From Hyphomonadaceae bacterium UBA1849 (GTDB lineage: Bacteria > Pseudomonadota > Alphaproteobacteria > Caulobacterales > Hyphomonadaceae), in assembly GCA_002338565.1 (NCBI GenBank), contig DDIN01000008.1:1419280-1483279 (forward strand): a stretch of DNA of 64,000 bases. Direction: 5' to 3'. The position numbers and the translations under genes were made by a program. The stretch's first letter is position 1; each line of letters opens with the position of its first letter. Below are positions 1 to 7,274 of the stretch, one piece after another. Below the pieces are notes generated by a model that was not told the origin of the DNA, made no database searches, and saw nothing but the letters and a program-made list of their open reading frames with translations.

Positions 1-768
1 ATCACTGCGGGCGTCACTGATCAGCGGATCCACGCCGTCATACTCGCGGCTTTCATAGCCGCCACCAATGCGAAGCTCCGCGGATCGATCCAGAACCGTA
101 AAGTTCTGATTATAGCGCGCATCCACGCTCATGCCGGTGAAGTCAAACAGGTCTGAATTTGCGTCTTCTTCGCGGACGCGCCCGGTGAGGGAGACATACT
201 GCGATGCGCCTTCGATGAAGTAATACACGTCGCCGCGCACGCCCTGTCCCTCTGCGTCGCGGGCATCGTCAGTCTGGAAATCCTTGTCTGTGAATTCAAG
301 AGCGCCGCGCAGGAAAACGCGGTCACCGGCCAGATGTGTCACATAAGGTGAAATTTGCTGATAGTTCAGATAGCCTTCGCTATCGAGGCGCGCATGGACA
401 TAGTTGTAGAGAACGCCGGCTTCCACGACATCAAAATCATAAACAGCCTCCAGCGAGCCCCGGTGTGTTTGAAGGGAGAACTGGTCGAAGTCCTGATAGC
501 CGGTATGGGCGATTTCATAGCCTGCGCGAAGCGTAAGGCGCTCGCTTGCATCTGCTTCAACATTACCTTCCAGGCTGAACAGATAGGAGAGGTCACCTTC
601 GCCTGTTGTCTGGTCAAGTTCCGGAATGCCGACATTGGAATCAGAGCCAATGCCTGCGCTTACGGAACCAGAAAACGTGACCGGATCGTCTTGCGCGATT
701 GCCGGTTGGGCGAGGGCGGTCAGAAGGCAAAGTGCGCCTATGCGCCGATATGGGATCGGACGTTTCAT
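1..768 (-). CDS. Outer-membrane beta-barrel protein, partial (C-terminus beyond left edge)
   Basis: The first 256 codons are present and the rest lies beyond the window. The ATG at 768 has a GGAG eight bases upstream. Residues 1-26 form a signal peptide ending in PAIAQ. The mature part has alternating hydrophobic residues, many Tyr/Phe/Gly/Asp, and segments such as YLNYQQISPYVTHL and GDRVFLRGALEFTD, as expected for antiparallel barrel strands. It looks like the barrel of surface lipoprotein assembly modifier (DUF560-type) proteins but lacks their N-terminal TPR part. That family assignment is by eye and uncertain. It lies 74 bp downstream of the secreted repeat protein on the same strand, separated by a strong hairpin, so the two may be co-transcribed and functionally linked. 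Confidence 0.6.
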   Translation of the reverse strand, partial: MKRPIPYRRIGALCLLTALAQPAIAQDDPVTFSGSVSAGIGSDSNVGIPELDQTTGEGDLSYLFSLEGNVEADASERLTLRAGYEIAHTGYQDFDQFSLQTHRGSLEAVYDFDVVEAGVLYNYVHARLDSEGYLNYQQISPYVTHLAGDRVFLRGALEFTDKDFQTDDARDAEGQGVRGDVYYFIEGASQYVSLTGRVREEDANSDLFDFTGMSVDARYNQNFTVLDRSAELRIGGGYESREYDGVDPLISDARSD

Positions 769-801
769 GAAGTCTACTCCGGTATAATCTGTCAGGGGAA
801 A

Positions 802-825
802 GGCCGGCGCGAGGGAGCGCCGGCC
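802..825 (-). terminator. Perfect GC hairpin between two co-directional genes
   Basis: GGCCGGCGC (802-810) pairs perfectly with GCGCCGGCC (817-825) around a six-base loop. On the minus strand it is followed by TTTCCCC, so the U-tract is short. It could be a terminator or attenuator that lowers expression of the barrel gene relative to the secreted protein upstream, or an mRNA 3' stabiliser. Confidence 0.6.
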
Positions 826-842
826 ACTGCTGCTCTCGGGGG

Positions 843-1655
843 TTAGAGCGGCAGGTTGTTTCTGATGTCGTTCACAATGTTCTCGCGGATATCAGAGCCG
901 ATATCCGTCGCGAGTGCTTCGCGAATGGTTGCTCCGATCTCGCCGGCAATTTCAGCATTCACAGTGCCCGCAAGGTCGCCTGCAATGTCTGCACTGACGG
1001 CATCATTGATTGTGGCGGACAGGTTTGAAGCGACGTCACCGGAAATCTCGCCAGCGATTTCAGTCGCGACCGGCAGGTCGCCCGCACCGCTAAGATCCGG
1101 CACAGAGTCGTCAGCCAGACCCGTGATTGTGGCAGAGCCGGAGGCTGCGCGTGAGCTCGTCGTTTCGAGCGTGCCGTTCAGTGCGCCTTCGGCCTGCGCT
1201 GAAACCATGCGCGTCGTTTCGGCTGCGCCTTCAACGGTTGCTTCGCCGTCCTCGATCGCGCCATTGATCGCGGCTTCGCTCTGGCGTTCAGCAGTAAGGA
1301 CAAAGCTGGTGCTCTCGCCGAGGACGCGGCCCGAGGTTTCACCTGCGAGCGTGACTGTGCGTTCGGTTGCGCCTTCTGCAGCGATGCTTGCTTCATCGGC
1401 CATGCCTGGCGAAACCGACGTATCTGTGTCTGCGTCACCTTCGGCTTCGGCTGAGCGTTCTACGCCTTCCGGCGATACAGATGCTTGCGCATCGGCATTC
1501 CCTTCGGCGGTCACAGTTGTTGTAACGGCGTTGTTGGTTGCTGTTGCTGAACCGGCACCGCTCGCAGAAACGTCTACGGATACAGATTGCGCCTGAGCCT
1601 GAAAGCCAAGCACTGCTGCGAGTGTCAGTGTCGAAATGGAAACTGTTTTAAGCAT
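843..1655 (-). CDS. Secreted acidic low-complexity protein with C-terminal tetrad repeat
   Basis: This is a protein of 270 residues; I do not recognise a family. The ATG at 1655 is chosen over one six codons earlier because AAGGAG lies just upstream at normal spacing. Residues 1-23 are a signal peptide ending in QAQAQ. The mature protein has no Lys, Cys, Trp, Tyr or His and is rich in Ala, Thr, Ser, Glu and Asp. Two copies of AEGxADxxxSVSP occur near residues 45-80. From about residue 196 to 268, a Val, Ile or Leu occurs at every fourth position without a break. The neighbours are zapA upstream and an outer-membrane barrel downstream. Possible roles are a surface fibre, matrix or export cargo; none is shown. 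Confidence 0.75.
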   Translation of the reverse strand: MLKTVSISTLTLAAVLGFQAQAQSVSVDVSASGAGSATATNNAVTTTVTAEGNADAQASVSPEGVERSAEAEGDADTDTSVSPGMADEASIAAEGATERTVTLAGETSGRVLGESTSFVLTAERQSEAAINGAIEDGEATVEGAAETTRMVSAQAEGALNGTLETTSSRAASGSATITGLADDSVPDLSGAGDLPVATEIAGEISGDVASNLSATINDAVSADIAGDLAGTVNAEIAGEIGATIREALATDIGSDIRENIVNDIRNNLPL

Positions 1656-1751
1656 CACACACTCCTTCGTCATCGTGTTGATGCTGGAGTGACGTGGTAG
1701 CTGATGTTTTATTCCGGCGTGTTTCGAAAATTTCCGAACCGTACCGTTTTA

Positions 1752-2081
1752 TTAGCCGGCCTGATCGGCGCGGTCCGCGATCTGGTTGATGCGCGCGGCA
1801 GCTTCTGAAAGTGCAGCAGCCGCAGTGCGTTCTACCAGAGTGATACGATTGTCGAGATCGGCAAACTCGGAATTGCTTCCTTCGCCGCTCTCAAGCTCAT
1901 CAATGAGAGAAAGGCCAGCGGCAACCAGCAGGCGGGTGTCGCCGACATCGCCAATAGCAGAGATCAGAGCTTCCAGACGTTCGTTCAGCTTCTCGCCAAG
2001 AGCGATGAGACGCGGCTCCTGCCCCTCCGCACAGGCGATGGAATAGGTTGTGCCGCGAATGACGATATCAGCTTTGGACAT
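1752..2081 (-). CDS. zapA: Cell division protein ZapA
   Basis: A 109-residue protein that promotes FtsZ bundling at the mid-cell Z-ring in the cytoplasm. The N-terminal beta-rich part (IVIRGTTYSIACAEGQE) followed by a short helix and a C-terminal coiled coil (residues about 50-105, with the typical LLVAAGLSLIDEL stretch) matches ZapA in size and order. It follows a small coiled-coil protein by 19 bp on the same strand, the arrangement usual in alphaproteobacteria beside tkt. No 6S RNA-sized space exists between it and the next gene, although ssrS often lies next to zapA in other bacteria. Confidence 0.9.
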   Translation of the reverse strand: MSKADIVIRGTTYSIACAEGQEPRLIALGEKLNERLEALISAIGDVGDTRLLVAAGLSLIDELESGEGSNSEFADLDNRITLVERTAAAALSEAAARINQIADRADQAG

Positions 2082-2100
2082 GAGCGTTCAGCAATCCTGC

Positions 2101-2379
2101 TTAAGTGTTCTGTGGCTGGGCCTGCATGGCCGCTTTGACTTCTGCAATCGCAACGCCGAGCGCTTTGGAGGCTTCATCAGCCAGCGCTTCCAGTTCGCGT
2201 TCTCTTGCGCGTGAGGCATCAAGGTCCTCTGCCAGTTTAGCACGGTCGCGGCGCAGCGCTTCGGCTTCGGCCTGCATGATGCGCCCCGGCGAGTGTCTAT
2301 CAGTCAGAGACTCAACACTATTTTCGAGGCGGCGCAGGGCTGCCTCGAGGTCTGAAACGGCGTCTTTTAACTGGGTCAT
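2101..2379 (-). CDS. Small coiled-coil protein upstream of zapA (DUF4164-like)
   Basis: A 92-residue, almost entirely helical and charged protein without a signal peptide. Heptad-like spacing of Leu/Ala (LKDAVSDLEAALRRLENSVE and later segments) predicts a coiled coil through about residue 80. Position and size match the DUF4164-type partner of ZapA found between tkt and zapA in many alphaproteobacteria. A structural or division-related role is inferred only from this neighbourhood. It is divergent from tkt with about 137 bp between the starts, which must hold both promoters. Confidence 0.7.
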   Translation of the reverse strand: MTQLKDAVSDLEAALRRLENSVESLTDRHSPGRIMQAEAEALRRDRAKLAEDLDASRARERELEALADEASKALGVAIAEVKAAMQAQPQNT

Positions 2380-2516
2380 GGCCTTTTGCCGCCGAAATTA
2401 ACTTCAAGAATCACAGGCATTATTCCCAAAAATGCAGTTCAGAGCAAATATCAAGCCTTGACGGATCGGGCCAGACTCAGTTTGTGCGCGGTAACGCTGC
2501 TCAAAGGAATAATGAC

Positions 2517-4496
2517 ATGTCCTCTTCCCCCGCTTCCCATCAGGATATGGCTAATGCGATCCGTGCGCTTTCTATGGACGCTGTCGAGAAGGCTGCAAGT
2601 GGTCACGTCGGCATGCCGCTCGGCATGGCGGACGTCGCAACCATTCTGTACACCAAACATCTGAAGTATGATCCGAAGGCGCCTAAATGGGCTGACCGGG
2701 ACCGGTTCGTCCTTTCAGCGGGCCACGGCTCCATGCTCATCTACTCTCTCCTGTATCTGACAGGGTATGAGAGCGTTTCTCTGAGCGATATTGAAAACTT
2801 CCGCCAGCTTGGCGCGGCTACTCCGGGCCACCCGGAGAACTTCGTTACCGAAGGCGTAGAGACAACAACCGGCCCACTCGGTCAGGGTATCGCTACGGCT
2901 GTTGGTATGGCGATCGCAGAGCGCCACCTGAATGCGAAATTCGGTGATGATGTTGTCGACCACAACACATGGGTGATTGCGGGTGATGGCTGCCTTATGG
3001 AAGGTGTCAGCCAGGAAGCGATTACACTCGCAGGTCACATGAAGCTCAATAAGCTGATCGTGCTCTGGGACGATAACAACGTTACTATCGATGGCACGCT
3101 CGATGTGGCTGACGAAACAGACCAGATCAAACGCTTTGAAGCCGCTGGTTGGGCTGTAGCAGCGATTGACGGTCACGACCCGACCGCGATTGATCAGGCG
3201 CTTGAGTGGGCAAAATCATCTGACCGTCCGGTCATGATCGCCTGCAAAACCCGCATTGGGTACGGCGCGCCGACAATCGAAGGCACAGGCAAAGCCCATG
3301 GCGGCCCTTACGGTGCGTCCGAAATCGAAGGCATTCGCAAGAATATCGGTTGGGACCACGCACCATTCGTTGTGCCTGAAGATGTTCTCACAACATGGCG
3401 TGAAGCAGGCGCTCGCGGCGCAGCGACACGTACAGAATGGGAAGGCCGTCTGGCTGCATCTGACAAACAGGCTGAGTTCACTGCAGCTATGGATCGAGTG
3501 ATCCCTGCCGAACTCGCCGATGCCATGAAGGCGCATAAACAGTCCGTGTCTGACGGTCAGGACAAGAAAGCGACACGCCAGTGGTCTGGCGCTGCGCTGG
3601 AAGTTGCGACCAAAATTCTGCCAACCATGATTGGCGGGTCTGCTGACCTCACAGGCTCCAACAACACCAAGACAAGCTCAACCGGTCCGCTGACATCAGG
3701 CGATTACGCTGGTCGCTACATTCACTATGGTGTGCGCGAGCACGGTATGGCGTCTGCGATGAATGGTATGGCGCTGCATGGCGGTGTAATTCCTTACTCC
3801 GGCACATTCTTTGTCTTCTCCGACTATTCCCGAGCTGCGATCCGTCTTGGCGCTCTGATGGGTGCGCCTGTCATCCACGTGATGACACACGACTCAATCG
3901 GTCTTGGCGAAGACGGCCCGACCCACCAGCCGGTTGAGCATCTGGCAAGCTTCCGCGCGATGCCGAACATCCATGTCTTCCGCCCTGCTGATGGTGTTGA
4001 GACAGCTGAATGCTGGGAACTGGCGCTTGCACGTACAGACGGCCCGAGCATGATGGTTTTGACGCGTCAGGGCCTCGCGCCAGCACGTTCCGGCGACGTA
4101 TCTGAGAACAAATCTGCCAAAGGTGGTTACGTCCTTTCAGAAGCCGAAGGCGATGCACAGCTTGTGATCGTTGCGACAGGCTCTGAAGTCGAGATTGCAC
4201 TTGCCGCTCAGGAGAGCCTCAAAGCTGAGGGCATCGCAGCGCGCGTTGTGTCTCTGCCTTGCTGGGAAATCTTCGCCGAGCAGGACGAGGCTTACATTGA
4301 CGACGTTCTGGGCGGTGACCTGCCTAAGCTCGCGGTTGAAGCCGGTGTGCGTACAGGCTGGGATCAGTGGATCGGCCGTAAAGGTGGCTTCGTCGGCATG
4401 AACTCGTTCGGCGCGAGCGCGCCTTACAAAGACCTGTTCAAGCATTTCGGCATCACAGCCGAAGGCGTTGTGGCTGCGGCCAAAGCTCTGGTCTGA
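2517..4496 (+). CDS. tkt: Transketolase
   Basis: A TPP-dependent enzyme of the non-oxidative pentose phosphate pathway and Calvin-type rearrangements, transferring two-carbon ketol units between sugar phosphates; cytoplasmic. The 659 residues match the family length. The TPP motif GDGCLMEGVSQEA lies near residue 155 with the NN element just after, the SAGHGSML segment is near residue 65, and the pyrimidine-domain motif YIHYGVREHGMASAMNG follows later. The ATG at 2517 is preferred over an in-frame GTG 33 bases earlier because AAAGGA (2503-2508) is correctly spaced. It is divergent from the zapA pair and followed by a good terminator, so it is probably monocistronic. Confidence 0.97.
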   Translation: MSSSPASHQDMANAIRALSMDAVEKAASGHVGMPLGMADVATILYTKHLKYDPKAPKWADRDRFVLSAGHGSMLIYSLLYLTGYESVSLSDIENFRQLGAATPGHPENFVTEGVETTTGPLGQGIATAVGMAIAERHLNAKFGDDVVDHNTWVIAGDGCLMEGVSQEAITLAGHMKLNKLIVLWDDNNVTIDGTLDVADETDQIKRFEAAGWAVAAIDGHDPTAIDQALEWAKSSDRPVMIACKTRIGYGAPTIEGTGKAHGGPYGASEIEGIRKNIGWDHAPFVVPEDVLTTWREAGARGAATRTEWEGRLAASDKQAEFTAAMDRVIPAELADAMKAHKQSVSDGQDKKATRQWSGAALEVATKILPTMIGGSADLTGSNNTKTSSTGPLTSGDYAGRYIHYGVREHGMASAMNGMALHGGVIPYSGTFFVFSDYSRAAIRLGALMGAPVIHVMTHDSIGLGEDGPTHQPVEHLASFRAMPNIHVFRPADGVETAECWELALARTDGPSMMVLTRQGLAPARSGDVSENKSAKGGYVLSEAEGDAQLVIVATGSEVEIALAAQESLKAEGIAARVVSLPCWEIFAEQDEAYIDDVLGGDLPKLAVEAGVRTGWDQWIGRKGGFVGMNSFGASAPYKDLFKHFGITAEGVVAAAKALV

Positions 4497-4517
4497 TTCT
4501 CAGTTATCTGAATTTTG

Positions 4518-4551
4518 AAGGCGCTCCGTTCCATAACGGGGCGCCTTTTTT
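4518..4551 (+). terminator. Rho-independent terminator of tkt
   Basis: AAGGCGCTCCGTT (4518-4530) pairs with AACGGGGCGCCTT (4535-4547), with one G-T wobble and a four-base loop, followed by a six-T run. Confidence 0.9.
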
Positions 4552-4575
4552 GTTTTCAGAATTCTGCGCAAAAAA

Positions 4576-4603
4576 GAACGCGTCCCCTTTGATAGGAACG
4601 CGT
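4576..4603 (+). promoter_or_regulatory. Two direct GAACGCGT boxes 20 bp apart
   Basis: GAACGCGT occurs at 4576-4583 and again at 4596-4603, on the same face of the helix (20-bp spacing), in the intergenic region before the LuxR-hydrolase gene. Each contains the palindrome ACGCGT. This fits a pair of activator or repressor sites; the bound protein is unknown. Confidence 0.35.
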
Positions 4604-4717
4604 TTCAGAGCGAGAGCGCGGACAGAGCGAATGTCGCGCTTCGAGAATATTATTTTTAGGCACGTCCCCCGCAGGACCAGCTTTTGTGAGTTGAAAACTA
4701 CATCGCGATGCGCTTGT

Positions 4718-4746
4718 CATATGTCATGTGACATATGGGGTGACAT
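4718..4746 (+). promoter_or_regulatory. Inverted repeat CATATGTCA-TG-TGACATATG plus a third TGACAT
   Basis: Positions 4718-4726 and 4729-4737 form a perfect 9-bp inverted repeat with a 2-bp centre. A further TGACAT lies at 4741-4746, 12 bp after the one at 4729-4734. The array ends four bases before the start codon of the LuxR-hydrolase gene and overlaps its ribosome-binding region, which fits autoregulation. It could alternatively fold in the mRNA. Confidence 0.5.
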
Positions 4747-4749
4747 TTC

Positions 4750-6462
4750 ATGGAAGATCTTCGCGAGGAAGACTTTGAAATCGTAGCACAAAGCTATCGC
4801 GTGATCAGCGATGCGGATGCTTTTGACGGGCTCGTTGCGGCCTGGCAGGACCGTCTCGATAAAGCTGGCAGCGAGAATACCTCATCAGGTATTAGCGGCT
4901 TCGCTAACCAGTTATTCCAGCACATTGAGAAAGCGGACAAGCTCGCGAGCGAAGTGCCCACCGCGCTTGCAAATGATCCGGTAGACCGGCTGCTCGCTGA
5001 TGGTTCGTTCGCGACGCTCGTCGTTTCCGCAGAGCAATATGTTCTGGGAGCGAATGACCAGTGGACGATGCAGTTTGGTCATTTTCAGGGGCAGAAAATC
5101 GGTGAGGACTGGCTATCTACCGATTCAGTGGACACGTTCCGCACCATCCTTCGTAATCTCAAGAACCGTGGCAATCTCCAGCATGGCATGGTGCGCATCT
5201 GCACGGCCGATATGGATGAACGCATTGCAGAGATTTTTCCGGTAGAACCGCGCAATGGGCGCGACGTTCATGCGATTGCTGTCCGCGTGCTGGATCCTGA
5301 ATGGACTCCGTCTGTAAAGGACGGGATCATTGAAGCTTTCGGATTGACAGACGCAGAAGCTGAAGTCTGCCGCGCATTGTTTCGCTTGAGAGATACCGCA
5401 GCGATCGCCGAGGAGCGCAATACGTCGGCGCGCACGGTGCGCCTGCAGCTTGCCTCGGTGTTTCATAAGACCGGTGCCACGTCTCAGGTGGATCTGGTCC
5501 GGCTTCTGGCGCTCATTTGTGTGCGAATGACGAGAAAAGACGAGACGAGTATTTCTGTATGGCGCGACCCTTATGGCCGCGAACGCGTCTTCAAGACGCC
5601 GTCAGGGCGCAAGCTCGCGTATTCATGGCTTGGCGCGAAAGACGGCGTGCCGGTAATCCTGCTTCACGGGCATTCTGTTGGCGTCACCCTGTCTGAGGAG
5701 GCGGACCGTTATTATCGCGAGATGGGTGTGCGCCTGATCGCGTTTTCACGTCCGGGCTTTGGTAATAGCGAAGCGCGTTACGATATGCCGGTGGTCGATG
5801 ATTTCATTGAAGCCATGAACGATCTCCATGCGCACCTGAATGCAAGAAGGCTGCACTTTGTTGCGCACACCTTTACTGGCATGGGTGTCGCGCGCTTTGG
5901 GACGCTCTATCCGGAAAAGGTTGGTAGCCTTATTTCTGTCGGCGGTTTTTTTCCGATGTATGATAAATCCCGGCGCAGACATTTGCCGCTGATACACAAC
6001 ACGTTTCTTGACCTGGTGGAGAAGGCGCCATGGGCAGCACGTATGCTGGCGCGGGCCGGTCAGCGTATCATGTATGAAAAAGGGCTCGACTGGTATCTGA
6101 CGCGCGCCTACGGCCACTCGGACGCCGACCAGAAAATCATGAATCATCCGATTTATCGTGCGCTACTCCGCAATGCTTGTGCGCATGGCATCAGTCAGGG
6201 GCCGGAAAGTTTCGTACGTGAGTTCGAGTTCGCACATTATGACGGTTTTCCGGAATTTTCCCGGTTCCAGAACCCTGTGCGCCTGATTGTGGGAGAAAGT
6301 GATCACCAGATGATCGCCGAGCGCATTGATGAGTTCATGCAGGTCCAACCGGCAACCAATCTGACAATCGTGCCCGATTGCGGTGAGCTGGTCGTTTACA
6401 AAGGCTGGCGTCAGATTGCCGAGATGGTGCGGGCGCTCGTGCCGGACGCGGCTGGGACTTAA
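4750..6462 (+). CDS. PAS-like / LuxR-type HTH / alpha-beta hydrolase fusion regulator
   Basis: A 570-residue predicted transcription factor. Residues about 60-175 resemble a PAS-type sensor. Residues about 190-258 are a LuxR-type helix-turn-helix (GLTDAEAEVCRALF, then TSARTVRLQLASVFHKTGA). Residues about 285-565 are an alpha/beta-hydrolase fold with the oxyanion strand VPVILLHGHS. The nucleophile elbow reads AHTFTG (Thr374 where Ser is expected). The acid Asp518 (GESDH) is present, but the catalytic His position reads CGEL (Glu546). The hydrolase domain is therefore probably not a normal esterase and may bind a ligand. Weak GGGG ribosome-binding bases overlap an operator-like repeat. It stands alone between tkt and an acyltransferase gene. 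Confidence 0.8.
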   Translation: MEDLREEDFEIVAQSYRVISDADAFDGLVAAWQDRLDKAGSENTSSGISGFANQLFQHIEKADKLASEVPTALANDPVDRLLADGSFATLVVSAEQYVLGANDQWTMQFGHFQGQKIGEDWLSTDSVDTFRTILRNLKNRGNLQHGMVRICTADMDERIAEIFPVEPRNGRDVHAIAVRVLDPEWTPSVKDGIIEAFGLTDAEAEVCRALFRLRDTAAIAEERNTSARTVRLQLASVFHKTGATSQVDLVRLLALICVRMTRKDETSISVWRDPYGRERVFKTPSGRKLAYSWLGAKDGVPVILLHGHSVGVTLSEEADRYYREMGVRLIAFSRPGFGNSEARYDMPVVDDFIEAMNDLHAHLNARRLHFVAHTFTGMGVARFGTLYPEKVGSLISVGGFFPMYDKSRRRHLPLIHNTFLDLVEKAPWAARMLARAGQRIMYEKGLDWYLTRAYGHSDADQKIMNHPIYRALLRNACAHGISQGPESFVREFEFAHYDGFPEFSRFQNPVRLIVGESDHQMIAERIDEFMQVQPATNLTIVPDCGELVVYKGWRQIAEMVRALVPDAAGT

Positions 6463-6529
6463 ATATAGTCTTCTCTTCTCTCCGTGAGACAAAACCGATA
6501 CGCTGGTCTGAATATAACAAGATCAGGGT

Positions 6530-6544
6530 AGGAGACCTCAGCTG
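6530..6544 (+). promoter_or_regulatory. Shine-Dalgarno AGGAG followed by a CTG start codon
   Basis: AGGAG (6530-6534) sits seven bases before CTG at 6542. The frame from this CTG runs into the acyltransferase with no ATG, GTG or TTG before codon 31, and the next in-frame stop upstream is TAA at 6515-6517. The encoded N-terminus (EYDNPHIGAR...GNAFTRWIG) looks like family N-termini, so CTG initiation is the best explanation. Confidence 0.6.
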
Positions 6545-7138
6545 GAATACGATAATCCGCATATTGGTGCGCGTTCGCCGCGTAAGGGCAATGCGTTCAC
6601 ACGCTGGATAGGCTCTACGGGGCTGAAGCTGATGGGCTGGAAGCTGGCAGGCAAATTGCCCGACGAGCCGAAAGTCATTCTGATCGGTGCGCCGCACACG
6701 TCAAACTGGGATGCGCTGGCTGCGACTTTTTCCATGCTGTCGGTCGGGCTGCACTATACCATCCTCGTGAAGAAGGAATGGTTCTTCTGGCCGATGGGCG
6801 TTCTGTTCCGTGCGGTGGGTGGTCATCCTGTCGACCGCAGCGGCAATGCGCGTGCAACAGTCGACCAGATGATTGATCTGATCGAGAGCCGTGATGAAGT
6901 CGTCGTCGGCTTTCCACCTGAAGGCACGCGGTCCAAAGTCGACAAATATAAAAGCGGATATCTGCGCGTGTCCTATGCGACGGGCGTGCCGGTTTTCCTT
7001 GCCGCTTTTGATGGCATTGGCAAACGGGTTGTGCTGGACCGCTTCATGGACCTGACCGGCGACCTTGAAACCGACAATGCCAACATCAAGGCCTATGTCG
7101 ATGCAACATGGACAGGCATCCACCCTGAGAAGCAGTGA
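6542..7138 (+). CDS. PlsC-type 1-acyl-glycerol-3-phosphate acyltransferase family protein
   Basis: A 198-residue protein when started at CTG 6542; starting at ATG 6632 would give only 168 residues and lose conserved sequence. The acyltransferase signature HTSNWD (HX4D, near residue 53) and FPPEGTRSKVDKYKSG (the EGTR motif, near residue 125) identify a lysophospholipid or related acyltransferase acting at the inner face of the cytoplasmic membrane. One hydrophobic stretch (WFFWPMGVLFRAVGG) may associate with the membrane. The exact acceptor cannot be told, and these short members are often annotated only as acyltransferase. It lies 79 bp after the LuxR-hydrolase gene and 136 bp before gap. Confidence 0.82.
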   Translation: MEYDNPHIGARSPRKGNAFTRWIGSTGLKLMGWKLAGKLPDEPKVILIGAPHTSNWDALAATFSMLSVGLHYTILVKKEWFFWPMGVLFRAVGGHPVDRSGNARATVDQMIDLIESRDEVVVGFPPEGTRSKVDKYKSGYLRVSYATGVPVFLAAFDGIGKRVVLDRFMDLTGDLETDNANIKAYVDATWTGIHPEKQ

Positions 7139-7274
7139 TCAATCACGCGCGTTTGAGCGGGTTAAGCAAAGATTCATCCCGTCATCACTGGACCTTCACC
7201 CAATCTGGGTCTAGAGAACGCGCAAATTCCGTTCCGTGGGGGAACACTCGTTTTGTAACTTACTGGAGGTAAGA

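Noticed and set aside
856..1596. A 246-codon plus-strand open frame opposite the secreted repeat protein
   Set aside because: It is the complement of an Ala/Ser/Thr-biased gene and has no ribosome-binding site or signal. The minus-strand frame has a signal peptide and a good Shine-Dalgarno.
1656..1751. 6S RNA gene next to zapA
   Set aside because: The gap is only 96 bp, shorter than a 6S RNA, and shows no long bulged hairpin.
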